A DNA stretch of 31,760 nt from Methanomassiliicoccales archaeon PtaB.Bin134 (GTDB lineage Archaea > Thermoplasmatota > Thermoplasmata > Methanomassiliicoccales > UBA472): the NCBI GenBank assembly GCA_002067045.1, contig MVPZ01000222.1, positions 1 to 31,760 of the forward strand, written 5' to 3'. A program made the position numbers and the translations under genes. Numbering within the stretch: position 1 is the stretch's first letter; each line of letters begins with the position of its first letter. The notes under the pieces were generated by a model. It saw nothing but the letters and a program-made list of their open reading frames with translations. It was not told the origin of the DNA and did not search any database. Shown here in pieces: positions 1 to 10,753 of this stretch.

Positions 1-1836
1 GTTTACGTACGCTCCCGTTACTGGAAGGTTGTTGCTATCGACCACTGAGGCGTTCAACCACCTGTAGATGTTGATGGAGGGGTTGAATACCCCAACAATA
101 CCCAACCAATTGATGGAGATTGGGTCATTATCGGGGTTATCAAATACCAAATTTACATCCGCCAGCTGAGCTGCATTATTAATTGTTCCCTCAAGCATTT
201 CCCATGAGATTGTAATTTCAGATAGCGAGGGACTCACCAGTAATCCAGAATCAGTTAATAGTGTAGTAGATGTGTTCCATTGTAAGTATTCATTACTGTT
301 GTAACCTACTACACTTGAATACCGCATCACAATGGTTGCGGTTGATAATTCGCTTGGAATACCACCAATTATGAAGGATTGTGTGTTTAGTGTTGTTCCT
401 CCAGGTACAACGAAGTAGGTGTCCGTATTATCGTTTATTAAATCATAAACAGAGGATTCGCCAGAAGTGTCTGACGAACCCAATCCCATGGGTTTAAACA
501 TGAGACTGTCTTGAACAACGACGTATGGCCCAACCCCAGTTTCCAGATAATCGCCATCCACGGTGACGCCGTACAGATTGGCCTGTGCGGCCCCGTATGC
601 CACAAGTTTCCGATACTTGTAGGCCAGGTTGTCATACTCGTCGGCCTCGCCTTCGGTGTAGTTGAAGTGATTGACCGCCAGATACGAGTTCACAGCCGTG
701 AACTCGCTGGTTCCGGCAATGTTGATGTTCTGATACGCCGGCATCACCAGGAGAACCTCCACCCAGACCCTGTCGATGATTACGTCCTGGGTCTTGGTGT
801 TGGTGAGGGAGACGGTCAGAACTGACAGGTCGATGGATGAAAGGGATAGGCCGGTCAGGTCCTCTGAGAGCACCATCTCCCGGTTCGTCGCGGAGGGGTT
901 GGAGGCCTCGTAGGTCTCGACCACCTCCATGTTGGTCGCGTCCGTCAGAGCCGGGGCCAGATACTCGGAGTAGGCGAAGGTGTCGGGCGTTCCACCGCTG
1001 ACAAAGTCATCCGCGGTCCTGTATTCGGCCTTCAGGACGACACTGGCCGCCTCGCCCTCGTTGAAGATCAGTCCGCCGATGTCGAACCCGGTTATAGTGA
1101 GCTCCTGGCCGTTGCCAAGGGTCACGTTCTTCGAGTCATTCATTTGGATCAGGGCAACGTCCTGTCCGCTGGACACGACAGAGGGGTTCCTCTCGAGCAC
1201 ATAGCTGACATCGAAGGAATCGTTGGTGGCATGGGCGAAGTCATAGGAATAGACCGATTCCTCCCGCATCGGGCGTCCGGGAATGTCGATCATCTCCGAA
1301 TCATAGAGCTCCACCTGGCTGGAGACGGAGGTGAACAGGGGGCCGGATATCACGGTCTCCATAGCTATGAAGCTGGCATCGTCAACGACTAAATGACCGT
1401 TGAAGTTCACGTTCGAATCCTGGGCGTGGAACATACCTCCGTTCCGCACCAGGACGCCGAGGGAGTATTGTACGTTATAGAGCTCATGCTGCGCCTGCAA
1501 TGTGGCGTTCAAGAGATTCAGGCTGCCGCCGTCCTCTATGATCAGGCGGCCGATATGCCCGTCATACGATCGGAAGTTCAATACCCCGTCGGTGACGTTC
1601 ACCACACCTCCGGCCCTGATGATCAGGTCGCCGGTGATGTGAACCGTTCCTTTGACGTCCCATGTGCTGTTGGTGAAGTCCTCACCAATGAAGATGTCAC
1701 CGTCCACCTCGGAAGGTGACAGAGCCTGGCCCGCCCCTGGGACCATCAATACCAGAAGTCCCGCGAAAGATGAACAGACCATGCACCATACAATAAGCAA
1801 GCTCAATGCCTTTGAAGCCCCAATACCCGATTTCAT
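1..1836 (-). CDS. Secreted cell-surface protein, N-terminal 612 residues (3' end beyond window)
   Basis: A single open frame runs from ATG at 1836 to base 1 with no stop, so the C-terminus lies outside the window. The start has a GGTGGGAG ribosome site just upstream. The first ~38 residues form a signal peptide: MKSGIG, then a long hydrophobic core, then small residues before LSPSEVDG. Residues ~45-140 are rich in short G/N/V/L strands (GTVHITGDLII, GGSLNLLN), like the beta-helix or beta-sandwich folds of archaeal surface proteins. The remainder is Ser/Thr/Asn-rich with many N-glycosylation sequons. The last visible residues (SNNLPVTGAYVN) resemble the start of a carboxypeptidase-regulatory-like or Ig-like repeat. 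GC content falls sharply in the visible 3' third (below about position 530). Surface location is well supported, but the specific role is unknown. Confidence 0.85.
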   Translation of the reverse strand, partial: MKSGIGASKALSLLIVWCMVCSSFAGLLVLMVPGAGQALSPSEVDGDIFIGEDFTNSTWDVKGTVHITGDLIIRAGGVVNVTDGVLNFRSYDGHIGRLIIEDGGSLNLLNATLQAQHELYNVQYSLGVLVRNGGMFHAQDSNVNFNGHLVVDDASFIAMETVISGPLFTSVSSQVELYDSEMIDIPGRPMREESVYSYDFAHATNDSFDVSYVLERNPSVVSSGQDVALIQMNDSKNVTLGNGQELTITGFDIGGLIFNEGEAASVVLKAEYRTADDFVSGGTPDTFAYSEYLAPALTDATNMEVVETYEASNPSATNREMVLSEDLTGLSLSSIDLSVLTVSLTNTKTQDVIIDRVWVEVLLVMPAYQNINIAGTSEFTAVNSYLAVNHFNYTEGEADEYDNLAYKYRKLVAYGAAQANLYGVTVDGDYLETGVGPYVVVQDSLMFKPMGLGSSDTSGESSVYDLINDNTDTYFVVPGGTTLNTQSFIIGGIPSELSTATIVMRYSSVVGYNSNEYLQWNTSTTLLTDSGLLVSPSLSEITISWEMLEGTINNAAQLADVNLVFDNPDNDPISINWLGIVGVFNPSINIYRWLNASVVDSNNLPVTGAYVN

Positions 1837-1885
1837 TCTCCCACCTTGCGAATCGACCCTCTGATAACGCCAGGTAAAATAGAAT

Positions 1886-1904
1886 GTTCTGATTATAAAT
1901 AAAT
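1886..1904 (-). promoter_or_regulatory. AT-rich promoter of the surface protein gene
   Basis: The 131-base gap between the surface protein and the coiled-coil gene contains an AT-rich block. Read on the minus strand it includes ATATTTATTTATAATC, a good archaeal TATA-like element. It lies about 55-65 bases before the ATG at 1836, which implies a short leader carrying the ribosome site. The exact TATA position is uncertain because several overlapping A/T hexamers fit. Confidence 0.45.
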
Positions 1905-1967
1905 ATGTTTAACTGAATGCTAACTGGATGGTGATGCTGGCCTTGGAGGCGAAGAAAGGCGGAAGGT

Positions 1968-3251
1968 TCACTTCCGCTTGATTATCTTTCTTATGGAGAC
2001 CGGCTTCTTCTCCTCGGGCGCTGGTTTCGCTTCAGCCTCGCTCTCCTCGACCTTCTTGGCCTCCTTGGCCTTGCGCTCCTCCTCGGCCCTGCGCTCGGCG
2101 TCCTTCTTCTCCTCCTCTTCCCGACGCTCGGCCTCCTTGCGCTCCTCCTCGGCCCTGCGCTCGGCGTCCTTCCGGTCCTGGAATGCCTTCAGCGAGTCCT
2201 CGTCCAGCGCCTGGCCGCAGGCATAGCACTTGCGGGCGGAGCCGTCGTTTATCGTGCCGCAGTTCGGGCACTTGATATCGGGCTTCGGAGGTTCGTTGGG
2301 AGCTGTTGCCTCGGGCGGGGTTTCCGGCAACTCCTCGACCTTGGCCTCCTTCTCGACCACCTCAGGGGGCGTGTCGGCCGCCTTCTCCTCGGTCTTTGGT
2401 TCAGGAGCCTCCTCCTTCTCGACCACCTCAGGGGGCGTGTCGACCGCCTCGGGCTCCTCGACCTCCTTGGCCGGGATCATCGGCTCGGGGACGTCCTCCA
2501 CCTTGGTCACCAGGGCCTGGGCCATCTTCTCCTCGGCCTCCCCACCCTCGAAGCCCTCGTGCTCGGGGGCGGACACCGTGGGAACTGGAGTCCCCTCGCG
2601 TCTCATCAGCACGGCCTCGCGGGCGGTCAGGGCCTCCTCCCTCTCGGTGAGTGAGCGCTCCCAGTCCACCAGGCGCTTCTGCTCCTCCATGGTCACCCGC
2701 TTCCCGGTGGCCAGGGCATTGGCCTGCTCCTCCATGACCTTGATCTTGGCCAGCATCTCCTCGCGCCTGGCGTTGACCGCCTCCATGGATTGCTTGACCT
2801 GATTGACCTCGTCATGGATGCCTTCCTCCATGGCCGCGATCTTGGTGGTCATCTCCCGGAGGTTGGACTCATGCTCGCCGGCCTGCTGGAAGAGCGTGCG
2901 GACCTGCTCCTCCTGCTGCAGCAGCTCGCGGTCCCTCCGCTCCAGGTCCACGCGCAGGCGGTGCATCTCCTCCTCCCGGGTGCGCAGCTCCCCGCTGAGG
3001 GCGTTCAGCTCCTTCTCCATGCGGTCCGCGGCCTCCTCGCGGGGGACCAGCTTGGCCTCGCGGCCCTCCAGCTCCTCCTCCTTGGCCGCCTGCCTCTGCT
3101 GCACCTGGTCCAGGTGGTCCTCCCGCTCCCGGAGTTTGACCTCCCATTTCTCCAGGTCCTCGCGGCGGCGCTTTATGTCGGCCTCCTGGACCTTGATCTT
3201 CTCCTTGAACTCCTCGATAACCTGCCAGATCGGAACCTGCTCATCGGACAT
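1968..3251 (-). CDS. Coiled-coil protein with a zinc ribbon, gyrase operon distal gene
   Basis: A 427-residue protein with GAGGTGA four bases before its ATG. Residues ~10-220 are a nearly unbroken charged heptad-rich coiled coil. Residues ~225-325 are a low-complexity Glu/Pro/Val/Lys linker. A single zinc ribbon uses Cys328, Cys331, Cys342 and Cys345 (KCPNCG and KCYACG). Residues ~355-400 are a second Arg/Glu/Lys helix, and the tail is basic (IRKIIKRK), possibly binding DNA or membrane. It starts 17 bases after the stop of the KaiC-like ATPase gene, so the two are probably co-transcribed. The architecture recalls SMC/Rad50-like scaffolds but has no ATPase, so it could be a structural partner of the upstream ATPase. 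Function is not known. Confidence 0.85.
   Translation of the reverse strand: MSDEQVPIWQVIEEFKEKIKVQEADIKRRREDLEKWEVKLREREDHLDQVQQRQAAKEEELEGREAKLVPREEAADRMEKELNALSGELRTREEEMHRLRVDLERRDRELLQQEEQVRTLFQQAGEHESNLREMTTKIAAMEEGIHDEVNQVKQSMEAVNARREEMLAKIKVMEEQANALATGKRVTMEEQKRLVDWERSLTEREEALTAREAVLMRREGTPVPTVSAPEHEGFEGGEAEEKMAQALVTKVEDVPEPMIPAKEVEEPEAVDTPPEVVEKEEAPEPKTEEKAADTPPEVVEKEAKVEELPETPPEATAPNEPPKPDIKCPNCGTINDGSARKCYACGQALDEDSLKAFQDRKDAERRAEEERKEAERREEEEKKDAERRAEEERKAKEAKKVEESEAEAKPAPEEKKPVSIRKIIKRK
2071..2172. repeat. 36-bp perfect direct repeat, 66-bp period, in the coiled-coil gene
   Basis: Bases 2071-2106 and 2137-2172 are identical. They encode the repeated Lys-Asp-Ala-Glu-Arg-Arg-Ala-Glu-Glu-Glu-Arg segment of the C-terminal charged helix. 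The offset is 66 bases (22 codons), so the reading frame is kept. This looks like a recent in-frame tandem duplication. Confidence 0.85.
2345..2442. repeat. 32-bp perfect direct repeat, 66-bp period, in the coiled-coil gene
   Basis: Bases 2345-2376 and 2411-2442 are identical and encode the repeated DTPPEVVEKE segment of the acidic Pro-rich linker. The offset is again 66 bases, the same period as the separate repeat at 2071-2172. Confidence 0.85.
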
Positions 3252-3268
3252 GAATTCACCTCGTGGGA

Positions 3269-3970
3269 TCAGGCCAGGGTGGGCCCCAGCACCGTCAATC
3301 CCTTCTCTCCCACCTCAAGGGTGTGCCTCTCCATGCTGTGCTCGCACGCCCTCATCTTCTCCACGCGCATGTACCGGACCAGCTTCCCGCGGGTGCGGTC
3401 CAGGCCCAGCTCGATGATCCCGTCGGCGAGGAAACCCTCGTCGCCCAGGAGCTCGGAGGGGGTGTTGGGTCCCCTCTCCATGACAATGAAACATACCAGG
3501 TTGTAATCCCTCAGGGTCTTGAAGAAGTAGAACATCTTCTTGCGGATGCCCTTGACATCCTCCATCAGGGAGTACAGCGCACCCAGGGAGTCAAGGGCGA
3601 AGACGGTGAACTGGTCGCCGTGCTTCTTCTTGTGATAGCTGATCATCTGGATGATGAAGTCCATGTAATCGGTGGGCGCGTCCACCTCCACTATCTCGTC
3701 CAGCTCCCTGAGGTCGGTGAAATCGGATATCTCCATCTTATCGTTGATGGGGATGTTCAGGCTGCGCATGTTGCGCATATGGCTTTCCGCCGTCTCCTCC
3801 AGGGTGACGTACAGTCCGAACTCGCCGGAGCGCTCCAGGTAGTTGGAGACCACGGAGTAGCAGAAGGAGGTCTTCATGGAGCCCGGAGGCCCGGTGACCA
3901 GCACCACCTTGGGCGCCTCTATGTCCGTGCGGAAAACCTTTTCCAATCCCGGTATCGAATCGCGCAACAT
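3269..3970 (-). CDS. KaiC/RadA-like RecA-superfamily ATPase
   Basis: A 233-residue single-domain RecA-fold ATPase. Walker A is GPPGSMKT, near residue 27, and Walker B is FALDSLGALY, near residue 128. The opening LRDSIPGLEKVF matches the usual KaiC-family start. An upstream in-frame start would overlap the end of gyrA and add about 46 residues that look unlike the family, so the ATG at 3970 (GGTG seven bases before) is preferred. Such archaeal proteins are related to FlaH, RadB and circadian KaiC; some act as regulatory ATPases and the role of most is unknown. It lies 97 bases after gyrA and 17 bases before the coiled-coil gene, in the same orientation. A role in DNA or chromosome dynamics is an inference from context only. 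Confidence 0.85.
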   Translation of the reverse strand: MLRDSIPGLEKVFRTDIEAPKVVLVTGPPGSMKTSFCYSVVSNYLERSGEFGLYVTLEETAESHMRNMRSLNIPINDKMEISDFTDLRELDEIVEVDAPTDYMDFIIQMISYHKKKHGDQFTVFALDSLGALYSLMEDVKGIRKKMFYFFKTLRDYNLVCFIVMERGPNTPSELLGDEGFLADGIIELGLDRTRGKLVRYMRVEKMRACEHSMERHTLEVGEKGLTVLGPTLA

Positions 3971-4067
3971 CAGTCCACACCGCCCTGCCGGCGAATCCAG
4001 GCCCCAGGCCCGGGGCTCGCCAGGATTGGATGATATTCCGTTACGGGGATAAAGCTGTTCGCCCGGG

Positions 4068-7000
4068 TCATTCCTCCGGCTCCTCGCATCTCCCCTCCTC
4101 CGGTTCATCCTCCTTCAGGGCCGGGAAGCCGGAGTCGCCGTGCGATTCGGCGTCCTGCACGGCCTGCTCCTCCTTGCGGCCGGCCAGCCTGGCCACGGCG
4201 ATCACCTTGTCGCCCTCGCGCAGGTCCATGACCGTCACGCCCTGGGTGGCCCTGCCCATCACCCGGATGTCCGCGACCCGGATGCGCTGCACCATGCCGT
4301 TGACCGTGGCCAAGATCAGCTCGTCGTCCCTCTCCACCTCCATGACCGAGACCACGTCGCCGTTGCGGCCCTCGGTGCGGATGGTTATGACGCCCTTGCT
4401 GCCGCGGTTGGTCTTGCGGTAGGTGTCCCTCTCGTCCTCGGCGTCCTTCTTGCCCACCACGGAGATCTTCCCGTAGCCGTTCTCGGTCACCGTGAGCAAT
4501 AGAGAATCGGAAGTGACTATGGCCATGCTGACCACCTCGTCACCCTCCTCCGGCCTGATGCCGATGACCCCGTGGGCCGGACGGCCCATGGGGCGCACCT
4601 GACCCTCGTCGAAGCGTCCCGCCAGCCCCTTGCGGGTGGCCAGGATGATCTCCTTCTTCCCATCGGTGAGCTTGACGTCCACCAGCTGGTCGCCCTCCTC
4701 CAGGCCGACGGCGATGAGCCCGCGGGAGCGCACATTAGCGTATGCGGACAACGGCGTCTTCTTGATTATCCCGGCCCGGGTGGAGAAGACCAGGAAGTGC
4801 TCCCCGGCCGCCTTGGTGATGGGGCGGGTGGCCATTATCCTCTCCCCGTCCTCCAGCTTGGGCAGCAGGTTCACTATCGGCTTGCCCTTGGACTGACGGG
4901 ACCCGACGGGCACCTGCCACGCCTTCAGGGAGTACATCTTGCCGAAGTTGGTGAAGAACAGGACCTGATCGTGGGTCATGCTGACAAAGAGGTCCGTGAC
5001 CACGTCCTCCTCCTTGGTCTCCATTCCCATTAGCCCCAGCCCTCCGCGGCGCTGCTGCTTGTAGGTGTCCAGGGGCATACGCTTGATGTAGCCGTCCTGG
5101 GTGATCATGAGCACCATCTCCTCGTTGGGGATGAGGTCCTCGATGTCCATGTCCAGGGCGTGCGCCACGATCTCCGTGCGGCGATCGTCGCCGTACTTCT
5201 CCCTCATCTCCGTGGTCTCGGCCTTGATGATGCCCAGTATGCGCTGCTCGTTCGCTAGTATATCCTCCAGGTCGCGGATCAGCCTCTCGATCTCCTGGAA
5301 CTCGGCCTGGATGGCCTCCAGCTCCAGGCCGGTAAGCTTCTGCAATCGCATGTCCAGGATGGCCTTGGCCTGGTCCTCGTCCAGCTCGAAGCGGGCCATC
5401 AGGCCGGCGCGGGCCTCCTCCGGGGATTTCGCGGAACGGATGATGTGCAGCGTCTCGTCCAGGGCCCCGATGGCCTTGACCAGCCCCTGCAGGATGTGGT
5501 CGCGCTTCCTGGCCTGGGCCAGATCGTATTCGGTGCGGCGGACCACCACCTCCCGGCGGTGGGCGATGAAGTACTGTATCTCCTCCTTCAGCGTCAGGAC
5601 CCGGGGCTGGTTGTCCACGAGCGCCAGGTTGATGACCCCGAAGGTGACCTCCATCTGGGTGTGCTGGTAGAGCTGGTTTAGGATTATCTCCTCCATCACG
5701 TCCTTGCGCAGGTCGATGACGATGCGCATGCCGTCGCGGTCCGACTCGTCCCGCAGGTCGGTGATGCCCTCGATCTTCTTGTCCTTGACCAGCTCGGCGA
5801 TGCTCTCGATGAGGTTGGCCTTGTTGACCTGGTAGGGGATCTCGTCCACGATGATGCGCTTGCGGTGCTCCAGCTCCTCGAAGTGCGCCTTGGCCCGCAC
5901 CTTCAGCTTGCCGCGTCCGGTCTGGTAGGCCTCGATGATGCCGTTGAGGCCGTAGATGGTGCCCCCGGTAGGGAAATCAGGCCCCTTCACGAACTGCATG
6001 AGGTCCATGACCTCCGCTTCCGGGTTGTCCACCATGTGGATGATGGCGTCCGCGACCTCGCGGAGGTTGTGCGGCGGCATGTTGGTGGCCATGCCCACGG
6101 CGATGCCTGCGGACCCGTTTATCAGCAGGTTCGGGAGCTTGGACGGCAGGACCAGGGGCTCCTTCAGCGAGGCATCGAAGTTGTCGCCCCAGTTCACGGT
6201 GTCCTTCTCCAGGTCGGCCAGCATGTCCTCGGCCCGCTCCTGCATGCGGCATTCGGTGTACCTCATGGCCGCGGCCTCGTCCCCGTCCACGGAACCGAAG
6301 TTGCCCTGGCCCTCCACCAGGGTGTATCTCAGGGAGAAGTCCTGGGCCAATCGCACCAGGGAGTCGTAGACGGCGGTGTCGCCGTGCGGGTGATATTTAC
6401 CTAAACAATTGTGTACCAATACCCCATTGGCCACGAACTCATGTGCTCCTGCCACCTGCAGGTCATAGGTCTTTTGGGCGGGAGCCTCGGAAACGCCGGT
6501 GATCTGGACGAAGTAAATGTGGTCGTCCACCACCTCGTCTATGAACGGACAGAGCTTGGACTGTATACGCCCCAGTTTTTCTTGTATGCCCCAATCCTTC
6601 AGCTGGCCACGCCCTAGGGGCTTCTCCTTCAGGTCCGAGGAATATCGTATCTTGGTGCCATCCGGATAACAGATGCCGGACCTGAACTTCTGTCCTGCCG
6701 CATCCTCATACCACCCCCCGCCCAGGTGATGATCAGAGAGCTCCTGGAACACGGCCTGCCCCAGGAACGGTATTCGGTCATAGGGGGCGGCATCCACCTG
6801 CGCTTCAGCGATCCTGGCCAATCTCTGTCGCTTTACATCGTTCCCCAGGTCCAACACCTTCGCCAGGTCCTTGGCGAACCTGCCCCCTACCTCGATGGAG
6901 TGGAGGGGGTGATGGGGGTTGAGTATGCTATCGTTGATCAGTCGGAATTCTTCGTTCTTTTTCTGCAGGTACCTTCTTGATAGAATCCCTAGTTGATGAA

Positions 7001-8063
7001 GGACCAGCTGGAAATCCTCGGCCAGCTGAGGAGAGATCGTTCCATATTGTATGAGGTTCCTATCGATGTGTATGGACCCGTCGCCGTCGATCAAACCGGA
7101 GATCAATGAGGCGAGCACCGATCTGGGCGACCGGAAGAAGGGTTCGGGGATACGCTTGGTGAACGCCTTCCAGCTGCCATCGATGCCCAGGGCGGCCATG
7201 AGATACTGGTTGATCTCCTTCCTGTTCACCCTTACCTGGAATCCAATGGAGAGTGATTCGTGCCCATCCTGATGGAAGAAAGGCTCGCAGTCCATCTCGA
7301 CCGTCGCCTCATAATCGAACACCCTTTTCAGGCAATCACGGACCCGCCACATGACCTCCTCTTGAGAAGAGAAGAAGCTGAATCGACCATGGAAATTCTC
7401 GAACCAGCCATCCGATAGGAATTGCCCTATTAGATAGGCCATATCCTCGTCCAGGAACATGTCCTTTCCATGCCAGTCGGGCAGCATGACCTTGGGAATG
7501 TCTGGATGCTCCAGACGCATGACCAGATGATCCCCCGGACGGAGGTCCTTGGCCTCCTTCCATTGATAGCTCAGGTCCTGAGATAATACCTTGAATGGTT
7601 GTGACGGGGTGCATGTCAGCCCCATGCCGTTCTCGATCCCTACGCGTAGGAGCGCCCTTTCCGGCATCTCATACAGTTCGGTGACCTTCGACCTTCCGTT
7701 CTGGGTGTACACCCTTTCCCCAAGCTGGACCTCCTCGATCGGGATGAGCCCTCTTTCGGTAAGTACTCTGGTCCCGGCCACGAAGCATTCCCCCACCACC
7801 CTGGCACTCTTCTTGTGCGCCTTATTGTGGTTGAGGGACATGTCGTACATCGAGTACAGGATGCGCCGGTGGACCGGCTTCAGCCCGTCCCTCACGTCCG
7901 GGAGGGCGCGGGAGACGATCACGCTCATGGCGTAATCGATGTAGGCCTTCTTCATCTCCCCCTCGATGGTCTGCGGAACAACCTTGTGCGTTCCTGCGTC
8001 CGGGACCTTGACATCCCCCGCGCTAATCTCCGCGGGCTGCTGGTTGTTATTATCGTCAGCCAT
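4068..8063 (-). CDS. gyrA: DNA gyrase subunit A, intein-containing precursor
   Basis: GyrA is the DNA breakage-reunion subunit of gyrase, which introduces negative supercoils together with GyrB. The 1331-residue precursor holds a 460-residue intein (residues 93-552); the ligated extein would be 871 residues, normal for GyrA. Before the intein are the conserved [29 protein letters not shown] block and KKSARVVGE. After it come GKYHPHGD and the catalytic tyrosine in AMRYTECRM (Tyr602 of the precursor). The C-terminal wrapping domain contains a GyrA-box variant, QRRGGLG (QRRGGKG in E. coli), and ends in a highly acidic tail. The start at 8063 is chosen because GAGGTG lies six bases before it; an ATG two codons upstream sits directly on that site. 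It begins 10 bases after the gyrB stop, so the pair forms one operon. Confidence 0.97.
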   Translation of the reverse strand: MADDNNNQQPAEISAGDVKVPDAGTHKVVPQTIEGEMKKAYIDYAMSVIVSRALPDVRDGLKPVHRRILYSMYDMSLNHNKAHKKSARVVGECFVAGTRVLTERGLIPIEEVQLGERVYTQNGRSKVTELYEMPERALLRVGIENGMGLTCTPSQPFKVLSQDLSYQWKEAKDLRPGDHLVMRLEHPDIPKVMLPDWHGKDMFLDEDMAYLIGQFLSDGWFENFHGRFSFFSSQEEVMWRVRDCLKRVFDYEATVEMDCEPFFHQDGHESLSIGFQVRVNRKEINQYLMAALGIDGSWKAFTKRIPEPFFRSPRSVLASLISGLIDGDGSIHIDRNLIQYGTISPQLAEDFQLVLHQLGILSRRYLQKKNEEFRLINDSILNPHHPLHSIEVGGRFAKDLAKVLDLGNDVKRQRLARIAEAQVDAAPYDRIPFLGQAVFQELSDHHLGGGWYEDAAGQKFRSGICYPDGTKIRYSSDLKEKPLGRGQLKDWGIQEKLGRIQSKLCPFIDEVVDDHIYFVQITGVSEAPAQKTYDLQVAGAHEFVANGVLVHNCLGKYHPHGDTAVYDSLVRLAQDFSLRYTLVEGQGNFGSVDGDEAAAMRYTECRMQERAEDMLADLEKDTVNWGDNFDASLKEPLVLPSKLPNLLINGSAGIAVGMATNMPPHNLREVADAIIHMVDNPEAEVMDLMQFVKGPDFPTGGTIYGLNGIIEAYQTGRGKLKVRAKAHFEELEHRKRIIVDEIPYQVNKANLIESIAELVKDKKIEGITDLRDESDRDGMRIVIDLRKDVMEEIILNQLYQHTQMEVTFGVINLALVDNQPRVLTLKEEIQYFIAHRREVVVRRTEYDLAQARKRDHILQGLVKAIGALDETLHIIRSAKSPEEARAGLMARFELDEDQAKAILDMRLQKLTGLELEAIQAEFQEIERLIRDLEDILANEQRILGIIKAETTEMREKYGDDRRTEIVAHALDMDIEDLIPNEEMVLMITQDGYIKRMPLDTYKQQRRGGLGLMGMETKEEDVVTDLFVSMTHDQVLFFTNFGKMYSLKAWQVPVGSRQSKGKPIVNLLPKLEDGERIMATRPITKAAGEHFLVFSTRAGIIKKTPLSAYANVRSRGLIAVGLEEGDQLVDVKLTDGKKEIILATRKGLAGRFDEGQVRPMGRPAHGVIGIRPEEGDEVVSMAIVTSDSLLLTVTENGYGKISVVGKKDAEDERDTYRKTNRGSKGVITIRTEGRNGDVVSVMEVERDDELILATVNGMVQRIRVADIRVMGRATQGVTVMDLREGDKVIAVARLAGRKEEQAVQDAESHGDSGFPALKEDEPEEGRCEEPEE
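6408..7787 (-). other. GyrA intein with LAGLIDADG homing endonuclease (460 aa)
   Basis: The intein is inserted between VVGE and [10 protein letters not shown]. It starts with CFVAGTRVL (Cys1) and ends with NGVLVHN before Cys+1. Block F ([11 protein letters not shown]) and block G (penultimate His, terminal Asn) are intact. Block B reads TCTPSQPF, with Gln63 where a His is nearly universal. The endonuclease region has both LAGLIDADG helices, [10 protein letters not shown] (residues 119-128) and [12 protein letters not shown] (228-239), and both acidic residues are present, so cleavage activity is plausible. The DNA looks visibly less GC-rich than the flanking extein, in line with separate ancestry. 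The site lies about 49 extein residues before the catalytic tyrosine; the well-known mycobacterial GyrA inteins sit at the tyrosine itself. Confidence 0.95.
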
Positions 8064-8073
8064 TTTCATCACC

Positions 8074-10518
<2,445 letters not shown>

Positions 10519-10523
10519 TTAAC

Positions 10524-10600
10524 ACTCATTATGAGTCGATACTATGAGTTCGACCGCATCCCATCCGATGTATAGGTCATCGGTATCATACTATAAATAT
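10524..10600. promoter_or_regulatory. gyrB-thiC divergent intergenic region with palindromes and a TATA box
   Basis: The 262-base gap between gyrB and thiC is the largest non-coding stretch here. It holds a perfect 13-base palindrome ACTCATTATGAGT (10524-10536), with a further ATGAGT at 10544-10549. It also holds CCGATG-N7-CATCGG (10565-10583), GTATCATAC (10583-10591) and TATAAATAT (10592-10600). The last can serve as a TATA box when read toward gyrB (ATATTTATA), giving a leader of about 80 bases. The palindromes would then fall in or just downstream of the gyrB core promoter, as expected for a repressor or supercoiling-sensitive control site. Sites are seen directly; the function is inferred. 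Confidence 0.5.
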
Positions 10601-10617
10601 CATGGCTTTACCATCTG

Positions 10618-10629
10618 GCTATATAAGCT
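10618..10629 (+). promoter_or_regulatory. Probable thiC TATA box
   Basis: GCTATATAAGCT is the strongest TATA-like element in front of thiC. A start of transcription about 26 bases downstream (near 10650) would give an untranslated leader of about 100 bases containing two T-runs (10639-10644 and 10652-10656). No TPP riboswitch consensus is recognisable in that leader. Confidence 0.45.
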
Positions 10630-10753
10630 AAATACCCCTTTTTTACCTGGCTTTTTACACCATTCCGGGACGTATCGGGGGCGGAGGAAACCTTCATATC
10701 CGTGCGTGTACGAAAAGGAAGCAATAAATGGAGAAAAGGGGTACGTGGCGGAG

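Noticed and set aside
1..1836. Several short plus-strand frames (511-825, 1144-1392, 1393-1719)
   Set aside because: They are shadows of the continuous minus-strand surface-protein frame, which has a signal peptide and ribosome site.
2071..2442. CRISPR-like or mobile repeat array
   Set aside because: There are only two copies of each repeat, in frame and coding for charged protein segments; no spacer pattern or cas gene is present.
3971..4108. A 46-residue N-terminal extension of the KaiC-like ATPase
   Set aside because: It overlaps gyrA, is Arg/Pro/Gly-rich without family similarity, and a start with an acceptable ribosome site lies at 3970.
10630..10753. Possible TPP riboswitch before thiC
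   Set aside because: The conserved CUGAGA and ACCUGAUCUGG-like elements are not found in the leader, despite its length and its T-runs.
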